Assembly: GCF_025840185.1 (NCBI RefSeq)
Contig: NZ_JAMPJU010000013.1
Location: 44,472 to 108,471 of the forward strand
Length of the DNA: 64,000 nt
Direction of reading: 5' to 3'
Origin: Brenneria izbisi
GTDB lineage: Bacteria > Pseudomonadota > Gammaproteobacteria > Enterobacterales > Enterobacteriaceae
The notes under the pieces were generated by a model, which searched no databases, was not told the origin of the DNA, and saw nothing but the letters and a program-made list of their open reading frames with translations. The translations under genes were made by a program, and so were the position numbers. Position 1 is the first letter of the stretch; each line of letters starts with the position of its first letter. Positions 8,606 through 17,757 of the stretch are shown here, in pieces.

Positions 8606-9220
8606 TCACCAGCGCCAACAACGTGACGGCGTAATAATCTCCGGCAGCGGGATATCCCAATGTTCGGTGGGTAAACAGTCAACCAACTGACAATCATGGG
8701 CCAGGCCGATCGGGTAAGGCCCCTGCCGCGACCAATTCTGCAACGTGCGATCATAGAAACCGCCGCCCATGCCTAATCGTTGTCCCTGCCTGTCAAACGC
8801 CACCAGCGGCGTCAGCAATACATCCAACTGGGGCAGCGGCAGAACCTGCCGCACATCCAGTTGCGGTTCCAGAATTTTCAGACGATTCAAAACCAGTTCG
8901 GTATCCGGCGTATAACGCAGGAACAGCAAATTCCCGGCGCTGAACGGATGTAATACCGGCAGATAAACCCGTTTACCCTGCCGCCATAGCTGTTGGATCA
9001 GCGGCTGTGTATCCAGTTCGCCATCGAATGAGAGAAACGCCGCGATATTGTCGGCCTGCGTTATTTTCGGGTGACGACAGACCTGATCCATCGCCTGTTC
9101 CGCGCAGAGGGCCTGCTGATCGGGCGTGAGTTGACGACGGCGCTGCCGCACATCCTGACGGATTTGCTGACGACGTTGAGCGCAAGAGAGGGATGAGGCG
9201 GATGACGGAGTGGGATGCAT
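8606..9220 (-). CDS. ygfA: 5-formyltetrahydrofolate cyclo-ligase
   Basis: Converts 5-formyl-THF to 5,10-methenyl-THF using ATP, recycling an inhibitory folate. It has 204 residues from MHPTPSS; KRVYLPVL and the C-terminal GMGGGFYDRTL motif are diagnostic. The open frame reaches 9325, but residues upstream of 9220 would be translated 6S RNA, so the internal start is used. Gene order zapA-6S RNA-ygfA is the classic enterobacterial arrangement, in which ygfA is co-transcribed with 6S RNA. Confidence 0.93.
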   Translation of the reverse strand: MHPTPSSASSLSCAQRRQQIRQDVRQRRRQLTPDQQALCAEQAMDQVCRHPKITQADNIAAFLSFDGELDTQPLIQQLWRQGKRVYLPVLHPFSAGNLLFLRYTPDTELVLNRLKILEPQLDVRQVLPLPQLDVLLTPLVAFDRQGQRLGMGGGFYDRTLQNWSRQGPYPIGLAHDCQLVDCLPTEHWDIPLPEIITPSRCWRW

Positions 9221-9266
9221 ACGAAAATGGAGGCCGTAGCCGTAATGATCACGCGTGAAACAAAGG

Positions 9267-9449
9267 GAATCTCCGAGATGCCGCCGCAGGCTGTAACCCT
9301 TGAACCCTTGGTTCAAGGTGAACATAACGTCGCAGTCTTAAGGCTTCTCGGGCGAACCGAGCATGCTCACCAACCACGGAGCATTACATTCTGTTGGTTT
9401 GAAATATCGGCTCAGGGGACTGACCCGCTGACAAACATCTCAGAGAAAT
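9267..9449 (-). ncRNA. ssrS: 6S RNA
   Basis: Small RNA that binds sigma70 RNA polymerase by mimicking an open promoter. The minus strand begins ATTTCTCTGAG and ends CTCGGAGATTCC, as in E. coli 6S RNA; these ends pair to close the long hairpin. Internal blocks (CAGTCCCCTGAGCCGATATT, GGTTGGTGAGCATGCTCGG, CTTGAACCAAGGGTTCAAGG) are conserved. About 183 nt, lying between zapA and ygfA in the expected orientation. Confidence 0.96.
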
Positions 9450-9522
9450 TTTATTCGTAACTCACAAAGACCTTATCACGTCTTATCGCGTAAAAACACC
9501 GTACTTTTGTCAAATTTCGATG

Positions 9523-9852
9523 TTATTCAAACTGCGGTCCCTGACGTTCGGTAATCCGTCCCTGCTCCAACAGCGCCTGTTCGATGGTCTGTTGCAGCAT
9601 ACGGATACGCTGCTCCATGTTCGCCGCATAATCACGGGTTTTACCCCGTTCCTGCGCCAGTTCATGGCACACGTTCAACGCGGCGATAAACACCAGTTGC
9701 TCGGTGTTTGTGACTCTAGTGCGAACTTTAAGATCTTGCAACCGCTGGTTAAGATCCTCCGCAGCCTGATTCAACGCATCCTGTTGTTCTGGCGGACAGT
9801 TGACTCTTAACGAACGGCCAAAAACCTGAATATCTACCGGTTGTGCAGACAT
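9523..9852 (-). CDS. zapA: Cell division protein ZapA
   Basis: Binds FtsZ and bundles its filaments at mid-cell. At 109 residues it has normal length, with an N-terminal globular part ([15 protein letters not shown]) and a long C-terminal coiled coil ([22 protein letters not shown]). It is first in the zapA-6S RNA-ygfA unit and divergent from ygfB across about 190 nt that must hold both promoters. Confidence 0.96.
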   Translation of the reverse strand: MSAQPVDIQVFGRSLRVNCPPEQQDALNQAAEDLNQRLQDLKVRTRVTNTEQLVFIAALNVCHELAQERGKTRDYAANMEQRIRMLQQTIEQALLEQGRITERQGPQFE

Positions 9853-10041
9853 GCCACCTTCCTGCCTTATTTCGTTTTCGCGCCCGCAGAGAAGTTAATC
9901 CTGCGCTGCCCGGCATCGGGCCAGTTAAAGCGGGCGTCACTATATATATCCCCACTATAAGATACAAGCCCTTTCTGGTATCCCTACCGGGCTTGGTGGT
10001 AGCATAACACGAACTAATCCTGCCAACGATGACGAATCCGC

Positions 10042-10626
10042 ATGTCTATAGAGAATACGTTTCCAGGCTATGAAGCCCTTGACCAATTGCTTCACCAGCA
10101 GCAAATCGCCCTCACCGCCGCAGAAATGCATGGTCTGATTAGCGGTCTGCTGTGCGGCGGCAACCATGACGACAGTTGGCGAACCCTGGTGTTTGAATTG
10201 ACCAACGAAGGCATGGCCTTCCCGCAAACGCTGGCCCAGCCAATCCAGCATCTGTATCAGGTTACGCGTGAAATGCTGGAAGACGAAGGTTTCATGTTTC
10301 AGCTTTTCCTGCCTGACGATAACAACGAACCCGTCACGGTATTTGACCGGATAGATGCGCTGGCCGACTGGGTAAACCATTTTTTGCTGGGCCTGGGCGT
10401 GGCTCAACCGCGCCTGAACAAAGCCGAAGGCGAATTGAAAGAAGCCATTGATGATTTACGCAACATCGCCCAGTTAGGTTACGACGAAGATGAAGATCAG
10501 GAAGAACTGGCGCAGTCACTGGAAGAAGTGATTGAATATGTTCGAGTCTCGGCCATTTTGTGTCATAACGAATTTACCAGCCAACCGGTTGTGGCGCCTG
10601 AGCAGAAAAAACCAACGCTGCATTGA
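10042..10626 (+). CDS. ygfB: YgfB family protein (UPF0149)
   Basis: Soluble all-helical protein of 194 residues, first in the conserved ygfB-pepP-ubiH-ubiI cluster. [11 protein letters not shown] and the acidic stretch [25 protein letters not shown] are family hallmarks. In Pseudomonas aeruginosa a YgfB homolog modulates AmpDh3 expression; no role is assumed here. The 61-nt gap to pepP carries its own ribosome site. Confidence 0.93.
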   Translation: MSIENTFPGYEALDQLLHQQQIALTAAEMHGLISGLLCGGNHDDSWRTLVFELTNEGMAFPQTLAQPIQHLYQVTREMLEDEGFMFQLFLPDDNNEPVTVFDRIDALADWVNHFLLGLGVAQPRLNKAEGELKEAIDDLRNIAQLGYDEDEDQEELAQSLEEVIEYVRVSAILCHNEFTSQPVVAPEQKKPTLH

Positions 10627-10686
10627 TTTTTCGCCAGCCGCAGCAACGGTTTGTCCCACAGCACGGAATATTTTCAGGAGCAGGTG

Positions 10687-12024
10687 ATGAATCCACAAGA
10701 ATTCCTTCGTCGTCGGCAGACGCTGCTGGAGAAAATGGCGCCAGCCAGTGCCGCGATCATGTTTGCCGCGCCTGAAACAGCGCGTAATGCCGACAGTGAT
10801 TATCCCTATCGTCAGAACAGCGATTTCTGGTATTTCACCGGATTCAATGAACCGGAAGCGGTGCTGTTGCTGGTTAAAAGCGATGAAAAACATCACCATA
10901 GCGTGCTATTCAACCGTGTGCGCGATCTGACGGCGGAAATCTGGTTTGGTCGTCGCCTGGGCCAACAAGCCGCGCCCGCCAAACTGGGCGTCGATCGGGC
11001 GCTGCCATTTAATGAAATCGGCGACCAGCTACATTTGTTGCTCAACGGTCTGGACGTCATTTATCACGCGCAGGGGCAATACGATTACGCCGACAAGCTG
11101 CTGTTTTCCGCGCTGGAAACGTTGCGTAACGGCGCCCGCAAAGGTTTTATCGCCCCGCCGACCGTCACCGACTGGCGTCCGTGGGTCCATGAAATGCGAT
11201 TGTTCAAATCACAGGCGGAAATTGACGTGATGCGGCGCGCAGGGGAAATCACCGCGCTGGCCCACATGCGCGCCATGCAGACTTGTCGTCCCGGAATGTT
11301 TGAATACCAGCTTGAAGGGGAAATTCATCACGAGTTCACCCGTCACGGCGCGCGTTATCCCTCTTACAACACCATTGTCGGCAGCGGCGATAACGCCTGC
11401 ATTCTGCATTACACCGAAAATGAATCTCAAATGCGTGATGGCGATTTAGTGTTGATCGACGCCGGATGCGAATACCGCGGCTACGCGGGCGATATTACCC
11501 GCACGTTCCCGGTCAATGGCAAATTTACCGCGCCGCAACGAGCCATCTACGACATCGTGCTGCGCTCGCAACGCAAGGCGCTGGAGATATTCGCGCCCGG
11601 TATCAGCATCCGCGACGTCACTGACGAAGTGGTGCGTATCATGGTGAGCGGCCTGGTTCAGTTGGGCATCCTGAAAGGCGAGGTGGACGCGTTGATCACC
11701 GAACAGGCGCACCGTCAGTTCTTCATGCATGGGCTCAGCCACTGGCTGGGGCTGGATGTACACGATGTCGGCGATTATGGTTCCACCGATCGTGGTCGTC
11801 CGCTCGAACCCGGCATGGTGCTGACGGTTGAACCCGGTCTGTATATCGCGCCGGATGCCAACGTGCCTCAGCAATATCGGGGCATTGGGATTCGTATTGA
11901 AGATGACATTCTGATCACCGCAACCGGCAACGAAAACCTGACGTCCGGCGTGGTGAAAGATGCCGATGAAATCGAAGCGCTGATGGCGCAACGGCATTCC
12001 GCTCAGCAATCGATTTCAGGATGA
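10687..12024 (+). CDS. pepP: Xaa-Pro aminopeptidase P
   Basis: Cytoplasmic Mn-dependent exopeptidase removing N-terminal residues preceding proline. It has 445 residues from MNPQEF. The frame opens at 10651, but AGGAG at 10676 and the family N-terminus favour 10687. The pita-bread fold shows its metal ligands in DAGCEYRGYAGDITR (two Asp), HGLSHWLGLDVHD (His), TVEPGLY (Glu) and RIEDD (Glu). It is followed after 4 nt by ubiH. Confidence 0.96.
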   Translation: MNPQEFLRRRQTLLEKMAPASAAIMFAAPETARNADSDYPYRQNSDFWYFTGFNEPEAVLLLVKSDEKHHHSVLFNRVRDLTAEIWFGRRLGQQAAPAKLGVDRALPFNEIGDQLHLLLNGLDVIYHAQGQYDYADKLLFSALETLRNGARKGFIAPPTVTDWRPWVHEMRLFKSQAEIDVMRRAGEITALAHMRAMQTCRPGMFEYQLEGEIHHEFTRHGARYPSYNTIVGSGDNACILHYTENESQMRDGDLVLIDAGCEYRGYAGDITRTFPVNGKFTAPQRAIYDIVLRSQRKALEIFAPGISIRDVTDEVVRIMVSGLVQLGILKGEVDALITEQAHRQFFMHGLSHWLGLDVHDVGDYGSTDRGRPLEPGMVLTVEPGLYIAPDANVPQQYRGIGIRIEDDILITATGNENLTSGVVKDADEIEALMAQRHSAQQSISG

Positions 12025-12028
12025 CAAC

Positions 12029-13207
12029 ATGACGGTAATGATTGTTGGTGGTGGAATGGCGGGCGCGACGTTGGCGCTGGCGATATCCACGCTCTCACAA
12101 GGGAAAGTCCCCGTGGATCTCATTGAGGCGATATCACCGCTCGAACGTCAGCATCCGGGCTTTGACGGCAGAGCGATTGCTCTGGCGGAAGGCACCAGCG
12201 AACAACTTGAAACCATCGGCATCTGGCAGAGGCTGGCGGGCTGCGCCACCGCGATAACCGACATTCACGTCAGCGATCGCGGCCACGCCTGCTTTGTTAA
12301 TCTGAACGCCGCGGACTATCGCGTGCCGGCGCTGGGCCATGTCGTCGAACTGCACGAAGCGGGTCAACGACTGTTCTCTCTGTTGCAGCAGGCGCCCGGC
12401 GTGCGTCTGCATTGTCCAGCGCAAGTGGTGGACGTGGCCCGCACGTCAGACAAGGCCATGCTGACGCTGGATAACGGGACGGTGCTGACCGGGCGACTCA
12501 TGGTGGCGGCCGACGGCACCAATTCGATGCTGGCGGCATCATGCGGTATCCAGTGGCAGCAGCAAGACTATGAGCAAATCGCCGTTATCGCCAACGTGAC
12601 GACCAGCGAACCCCATCAGGGGCGCGCGTTCGAGCGTTTTACGCCACAGGGTCCGCTGGCGATGTTGCCCATGAGCAAAGGCCGCAGTTCACTGGTGTGG
12701 TGCCATGCCAACAACCAGCAGGCGCAGGTTGATAGCTGGCATGAAGATGAATTCCGTCAGCAGTTGCAGCGAGCGTTTGGCTGGCGTTTGGGGGCGTTCG
12801 TCCACATCGGCGAGCGCCGCAGCTATCCGTTACGATTACTCACGGCCAGTCAGCACATCAGCCACCGGCTGGCATTGGTGGGCAACGCGGCTCAGACGCT
12901 GCACCCGATCGCCGGACAAGGCTTTAATCTGGGTTTACGGGATGTTATGTCGCTGGCGGAAACGGTGGTGGACGCCATGCGGCATCATCAGGATCCGGGC
13001 TGCTACCGCGTGCTTAGCCGCTACCAGCAACGACGCCAATCGGATCAGCAAACAACAGTGGCGATAACCGACGGGCTGGTCAGACTTTTCGCCAACCGCT
13101 ATACCGCGCTGGAAATTGGCCGTAATCTGGGGCTGATGGCCATGAATAATCTGCCGTTGATGCGCGATGCGCTTGCCCGCCGCACGCTTGGCTGGGTTGA
13201 GCGTTAA
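12029..13207 (+). CDS. ubiH: 2-octaprenyl-6-methoxyphenol hydroxylase UbiH
   Basis: FAD monooxygenase hydroxylating C4 in ubiquinone synthesis; part of the Ubi complex. It has 392 residues with the dinucleotide motif VGGGMAGATLA at the N-terminus and the second FAD motif GNAAQTLHPIAGQGFNLGLRD in the C-terminal half, plus the ADGTNS motif. The start lies 4 nt after pepP. It is paired with the paralog ubiI downstream, as in E. coli. Confidence 0.95.
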   Translation: MTVMIVGGGMAGATLALAISTLSQGKVPVDLIEAISPLERQHPGFDGRAIALAEGTSEQLETIGIWQRLAGCATAITDIHVSDRGHACFVNLNAADYRVPALGHVVELHEAGQRLFSLLQQAPGVRLHCPAQVVDVARTSDKAMLTLDNGTVLTGRLMVAADGTNSMLAASCGIQWQQQDYEQIAVIANVTTSEPHQGRAFERFTPQGPLAMLPMSKGRSSLVWCHANNQQAQVDSWHEDEFRQQLQRAFGWRLGAFVHIGERRSYPLRLLTASQHISHRLALVGNAAQTLHPIAGQGFNLGLRDVMSLAETVVDAMRHHQDPGCYRVLSRYQQRRQSDQQTTVAITDGLVRLFANRYTALEIGRNLGLMAMNNLPLMRDALARRTLGWVER

Positions 13208-13242
13208 TCACGATTTTCGGCGGAACATAACAGGAAAAGTTT

Positions 13243-14454
13243 ATGCAATCATTCGACGTGGTTATTGCCGGGGGCGGCATGGTTGGTCTGGCGCTCGCCT
13301 GCGGTTTGCAAGGCAGCGGCCTGCGCATTGCCGTTCTCGAAAAACAGCCGCTTGACGCGCATGCGCCTGAACATGGGCGCGCCTTGCGCGTTTCCGCCAT
13401 CAACGCCGCCAGTGAGAGTCTGCTGCGTCATCTGGGCGTGTGGGACAGCCTCGTCGCACAGCGCGCCAGCCCTTATAACGCGATGGAAGTCTGGGATAAA
13501 GACAGCTTCGGCAAAATCCATTTCAGCGGCGAAGAGTTTGGCTTTTCACGCCTCGGCCATATTATCGAAAATCCTATCATTCAGCAGGCGCTGTGGCGCA
13601 AGGCTGACCAGTCCAGCGACATCACGCTGCTGACGCCCGCAGTGCTAAAACAGGTCGCCTGGGGCGAAAACGAAGCCTTTATCACCTTGCAGGGTGACAG
13701 CATGCTGACCGCGCGTCTGGTGGTCGGCGCCGACGGCGCGCACTCCTGGCTGCGTCAGCATGCGGATATTCCGCTGACCTTCTGGGATTACGGTCACCAC
13801 GCGCTGGTCGCCAATATCCGTACCGCCGCCCCGCACCACGCCGTGGCGCGTCAGGTGTTTCATGGCGATGGTATTCTGGCGTTTTTGCCGCTTAACGATC
13901 CGCATCTCTGTTCGATTGTCTGGTCACTCGCGCCGCAACAAGCCCAGGTTATGCAAACCCTATCCGAAGACGAGTTTAATCAGCAAGTGTCGATGGCCTT
14001 CGATATGCGGCTGGGATTATGCAAACTTGAAAGTGAACGACACACGTTCCCATTAATGGCGCGTTACGCCCGCAGTTTCGCGGCGCATCGTCTGGTGCTG
14101 GTCGGCGATGCGGCGCACACCATTCATCCTCTGGCGGGCCAGGGGGTAAATCTCGGCTTTATGGATGTGGCGGACTTGATTGCGGAATTAAAGCGCCTGC
14201 AAACACAGGGCAAAGATATCGGTCAGCATCTGTATCTCAGGCGCTATGAACGCAAACGTAAACACAGCGCCGCCGTCATGCTCGCCAGTATGCAGGGCTT
14301 CCGCGATCTGTTCGCTGGCGAAAACCCGGCGAAAAAGCTGCTGCGCGACGTGGGGCTGGTACTGGCTGACAAACTGCCCGGCGTTAAACCGACGTTGGTG
14401 CGTCAGGCTATGGGGTTACATGATTTGCCAGCCTGGTTGAATGAGGGTAAATAA
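13243..14454 (+). CDS. ubiI: Ubiquinone C5-hydroxylase UbiI (VisC)
   Basis: FAD-dependent hydroxylase for the C5 position of the ubiquinone ring. It has 403 residues; IAGGGMVGLALACGLQ binds the ADP part of FAD, followed by VGADGAHSWLR and GDAAHTIHPLAGQGVNLGFMD. A CAGGAAAAG ribosome site precedes the ATG. Last gene of ygfB-pepP-ubiH-ubiI; a GC-rich hairpin follows the stop. Confidence 0.95.
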   Translation: MQSFDVVIAGGGMVGLALACGLQGSGLRIAVLEKQPLDAHAPEHGRALRVSAINAASESLLRHLGVWDSLVAQRASPYNAMEVWDKDSFGKIHFSGEEFGFSRLGHIIENPIIQQALWRKADQSSDITLLTPAVLKQVAWGENEAFITLQGDSMLTARLVVGADGAHSWLRQHADIPLTFWDYGHHALVANIRTAAPHHAVARQVFHGDGILAFLPLNDPHLCSIVWSLAPQQAQVMQTLSEDEFNQQVSMAFDMRLGLCKLESERHTFPLMARYARSFAAHRLVLVGDAAHTIHPLAGQGVNLGFMDVADLIAELKRLQTQGKDIGQHLYLRRYERKRKHSAAVMLASMQGFRDLFAGENPAKKLLRDVGLVLADKLPGVKPTLVRQAMGLHDLPAWLNEGK

Positions 14455-14466
14455 TCCGACGCCTTG

Positions 14467-14488
14467 ACTCGCCGCAGATGCGGCGAGT
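14467..14488. terminator. Hairpin between ubiI and the convergent reductase gene
   Basis: ACTCGCCGC pairs perfectly with GCGGCGAGT around an AGAT loop between two convergent genes. There is no U tract, so it may act as a weak bidirectional terminator or RNA stabiliser. Confidence 0.5.
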
Positions 14489-14496
14489 GCGGCACG

Positions 14497-15534
14497 TTAT
14501 GAATCCGGCCCGACTCTTACCACCAGTTTGCCGAAATTGCGTCCTTGCAACAGGCCGATAAACGCTTCCGGCGCGTTTTCCAAACCATCGACCAGATGTT
14601 CCCGGTATTTGATCTTGCCTTCCGCCACCCACTGGGAAACGACTTGCCAGAATTCGTCAAAACGATGGCCGTAGTCATCAAAAATAATGAATCCCTGCAT
14701 CCGAATACGTTTCTTCAACAGGGTCGCGGTCAGCAACGGCAGACGATCGGGGCCGTCAGGCAAGTCTGTCGCATTATAACCGGCGACCAACCCACAAAGC
14801 GGAATACGCGCGCAGGTATTCAACAGCGGTAATACCGCATCGAATACCTTGCCGCCGACATTCTCAAAATAGATATCGATCCCTTGCGGGCAGGCTTGTT
14901 GTAGCTGTTCGGCAAAATCCGCCGCGTGGTGATCGAGGCACACATCAAACCCCAGCACCTCAACCGCATGACGACATTTCTCCGCACCGCCGGCGACGCC
15001 CACAACGTGACACCCCTTCAGTTTACCAATCTGCCCGACTGTCGCGCCCACCGGCCCCGAGGCCGCCGCCACAACCAGGGTTTCACCGGCTTTGGGCTGT
15101 CCGATGTCCATCAGTCCCATGTAGGCGGTAAACCCAGGCATCCCCAAAATCCCCAGCGCGTAGGATGGATTAGACGGCGATTGCCCCAGATTTTTTATGC
15201 CTTCGCCATTGGAAACGATGTAATCCTGCCAGCCGCCGGGCGCCACGACCCAATCTCCCACCTGATAATCGGGATGTTTTGAATTCGCTACCCGACTGAC
15301 GGTCGTACCGACCATCGTCTCGCCCAACTCAACGGGTTTGGCGTAAGACGGCGCATCGCTCATACGGCCACGCATGTAAGGATCAAGAGAAAGAAAAACC
15401 GAGCGCAGCAGCACTTCACCCTGATTAACCTCAGGAATGGCTTGCTGTTCCAGCCGGAAATTGGCTGGCGTGGGAGCACCATGTGGGCGTTGCGCCAGCA
15501 CGATACGGCGATTGTACTGTTCGGTTTGCGACAT
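14497..15534 (-). CDS. curA: NADPH-dependent medium-chain reductase (CurA / YncB type)
   Basis: Zinc-free MDR-family oxidoreductase of 345 residues, related to E. coli CurA (YncB), which reduces curcumin and other enones. Visible motifs: LSLDPYMRGRM near the N-terminus, nucleotide-binding AASGPVGATVGQIGKLKGCHVVGVAGG, and YFENVGGKVFDAVLP. The physiological substrate is unknown; in a plant-associated host, plant enals are a reasonable guess only. AGGAGG lies just before the start. Confidence 0.85.
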   Translation of the reverse strand: MSQTEQYNRRIVLAQRPHGAPTPANFRLEQQAIPEVNQGEVLLRSVFLSLDPYMRGRMSDAPSYAKPVELGETMVGTTVSRVANSKHPDYQVGDWVVAPGGWQDYIVSNGEGIKNLGQSPSNPSYALGILGMPGFTAYMGLMDIGQPKAGETLVVAAASGPVGATVGQIGKLKGCHVVGVAGGAEKCRHAVEVLGFDVCLDHHAADFAEQLQQACPQGIDIYFENVGGKVFDAVLPLLNTCARIPLCGLVAGYNATDLPDGPDRLPLLTATLLKKRIRMQGFIIFDDYGHRFDEFWQVVSQWVAEGKIKYREHLVDGLENAPEAFIGLLQGRNFGKLVVRVGPDS

Positions 15535-15648
15535 GCGTTTCCTCCTTTAAATTAAGAATCAACGAGTTATGCCATTAGCAACAGTCAACAGCAAATGATA
15601 AGCATAGTTCATGTCGCTGCATTACGCCGTGCGCCCCGCTGAAAAGTA

Positions 15649-15678
15649 CAAAGCCACGTTCAATCGGACATGGCTTTG
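15649..15678 (-). terminator. Possible terminator downstream of yqhA
   Basis: Eleven-nt arms CAAAGCCACGT and ACATGGCTTTG pair with one mismatch around an 8-nt loop, about 50 nt beyond the yqhA stop. The T-rich run is weak. Confidence 0.4.
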
Positions 15679-15728
15679 CGTGTTATTACTGCGATTTCAT
15701 TACTACGGTTTCATTACTGTGGACAAAC

Positions 15729-16235
15729 TCAGACAGACTTGCTTTTCTCGTAGCGGGAAACCTTATCCAGATAGCCCATGACAAACGCAGACAACACGAA
15801 CGTCAAATGGATAATCACGTACCACATCAGCTTGTTGTCCGGGATGTTGCGCGCATCCATAAAAACACGCAGCAAATGGATGGAAGAGATCGCCACAATC
15901 GATGCGGCCACTTTATTCTTCAGCGAACCGGAGTCCATCTTGCCCAGCCAGTTCAGCTTCTCCCTGTTATTGGAGATATCCAGAGCCGATACAAAGTTCT
16001 CATAACCAGAAAGCATCACCATCACCAGCAACCCGCCCACCAGCGTCATATCGATCAGCGACAACAGCGTCAGCACCAAATCGGATTCGGCCATGACGAA
16101 GACCTGGGGCAGTACGTGGTAGACCTCCTGGAAAAATTTAAGCATCAGCGCCAGTAAGCCAAGCGACAACCCCAGATAAATGGGAGCCAGCAACCAACGC
16201 GACGTATACATCAAATTTTCAATAAAACGTTCCAT
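15729..16235 (-). CDS. yqhA: UPF0114 inner-membrane protein YqhA
   Basis: Membrane protein of 168 residues with about four hydrophobic segments; function unknown. The stretch [14 protein letters not shown] region ([20 protein letters not shown]) and [14 protein letters not shown] match E. coli YqhA closely. The frame opens at 16334, but [18 protein letters not shown] at 16235 is the family N-terminus. Confidence 0.92.
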   Translation of the reverse strand: MERFIENLMYTSRWLLAPIYLGLSLGLLALMLKFFQEVYHVLPQVFVMAESDLVLTLLSLIDMTLVGGLLVMVMLSGYENFVSALDISNNREKLNWLGKMDSGSLKNKVAASIVAISSIHLLRVFMDARNIPDNKLMWYVIIHLTFVLSAFVMGYLDKVSRYEKSKSV

Positions 16236-16401
16236 GATTCTCATTATGCAGGTTAGGGAAATCGTAGGCATCATAGCGAAAAGCTTAAGACAGTGTGAAT
16301 CAAATCTCAGTACACCGCGGCAGATTTCTCTCAAAAAATAACGTCATGTAACCCTTAACGCCAAAGTGGAAGCCGGAAAGCTTAATGATAGTCATACAAT
16401 T

Positions 16402-17595
16402 TCACCGGCCTTCAGGCTGCTTTTTGCCGGCGATAAAAAAGAAAGCAAGAATCGCAAGCATATACGCCGCCCAGAGGGTGAGCGTCATGGTAAAGACCGA
16501 GGTTCCGCCGATGCCGGAAAGCGGTACGCTGATGCCGCCGAATGTGAACATAGTGACGCCTAACACCGCCGATGCGCTGCCGCCGGCATTGCTGTTCTGG
16601 GTTTGCATGGCCAGCGAGGACGCCGCGGTACAGATGGCGCTGTTGCAGGCGATGGCGAAAAACAGGATAACCAGGAAAACGGGCAAAGGCGCGCCGATGA
16701 TCCCCGCCAGCAACAATGCGCTGCTGATCATGCCGGCGAATATCAATGCGCCCTTAAGTAGCGTGAACTCGCCGTATTTTTTACTTAATAGCGCGGCCAA
16801 CTGCGCGGCGATGATCAGCCCGATACCATTGATGGCAAAACAAAGACTGAAGCCAAGAGGCGACATATTATAGATGCGCTGTAAAACAAACGGCGAGGCG
16901 CCGATATAAGCAAACAGCCCCGCCAGCATGAGCGCCTGTGTAAGACAGAACCCGATAAAGACTTTATGCCGGATCACCGAACCGATAGAGCCGAACATTG
17001 CGCCGAAACTGCCGGGATTGCGCTTTCCCTGCGGCAGACTTTCACGGATATTGAGCCTGGTCATAACCAGTAAAATTACGCCGACCGCGGTAAGCACCGC
17101 AAACAAGCCACGCCAGTCCATGACGGACAGCAGCACGCTACCGAGTACCGGGGCGATAATAGGCGCCAATCCATTGACCATCATCAACATGGCGAAGAAT
17201 GTGGTGAGCTCATGACCGTTGTAGAGATCCCGTGCAATGGAACGGGAGAGCACGGCGCCGCCGGCGCCCGCTACGCCTTGAAGAAAACGGGCCAGAATAA
17301 GTTGCATCGCCGTTGGCGCGAACATGCACCATACGGAGGCGATGATAAATAACGCCAGCGATAGTAATAATGGCCGCCTTCTCCCGACCTGATCGCTGAT
17401 CGGTCCGAAAAGAAGTTGACCGATCCCCAGTCCGAAAAGACTGGCGGTAAGCGTTAACTGAGCCGTGGAGGTCGATATATTAAGTTCCGTGGATAAGTGC
17501 GGTAACGCCGGCAGATAAAGATCGGTGCACAAAGGGCCGAAAGCGGCAAGTAAACCAAGATTTATTATATAGTTAGTGCGGATTGATAATTTCAT
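16402..17595 (-). CDS. Bcr/CflA family multidrug efflux MFS transporter
   Basis: Drug:proton antiporter of 397 residues with twelve predicted membrane segments. LCTDLYLPALPHLSTEL after the first helix is the Bcr/CflA signature. The loop GPISDQVGRRRPLL is MFS motif A, and RFLQGVAGAGGAVLSRSIARDLY is the DHA1 motif in TM4-5. It lies upstream in map order of an RND efflux operon on the same strand, but a 160-nt gap separates them, so separate transcription is possible. Confidence 0.88.
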   Translation of the reverse strand: MKLSIRTNYIINLGLLAAFGPLCTDLYLPALPHLSTELNISTSTAQLTLTASLFGLGIGQLLFGPISDQVGRRRPLLLSLALFIIASVWCMFAPTAMQLILARFLQGVAGAGGAVLSRSIARDLYNGHELTTFFAMLMMVNGLAPIIAPVLGSVLLSVMDWRGLFAVLTAVGVILLVMTRLNIRESLPQGKRNPGSFGAMFGSIGSVIRHKVFIGFCLTQALMLAGLFAYIGASPFVLQRIYNMSPLGFSLCFAINGIGLIIAAQLAALLSKKYGEFTLLKGALIFAGMISSALLLAGIIGAPLPVFLVILFFAIACNSAICTAASSLAMQTQNSNAGGSASAVLGVTMFTFGGISVPLSGIGGTSVFTMTLTLWAAYMLAILAFFFIAGKKQPEGR

Positions 17596-17757
17596 TTCAT
17601 CTCCTGGCGAAATAAAAAACAGGTATTAGGCAAGCGAGCGGCTCCAACGTGTCTCGCCACCGTCGCTGATGTTGTCCTTTCGCGCGGTCACGATGTCGCT
17701 ACGCATTCAACCGCGGCAACGCCCCCCGAAAAGAAGAGGGCATGAATAATGACTGGC

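Noticed and set aside
9221..9325. N-terminal extension of YgfA
   Set aside because: These codons are the 3' part of 6S RNA and the resulting residues are absent from the family.
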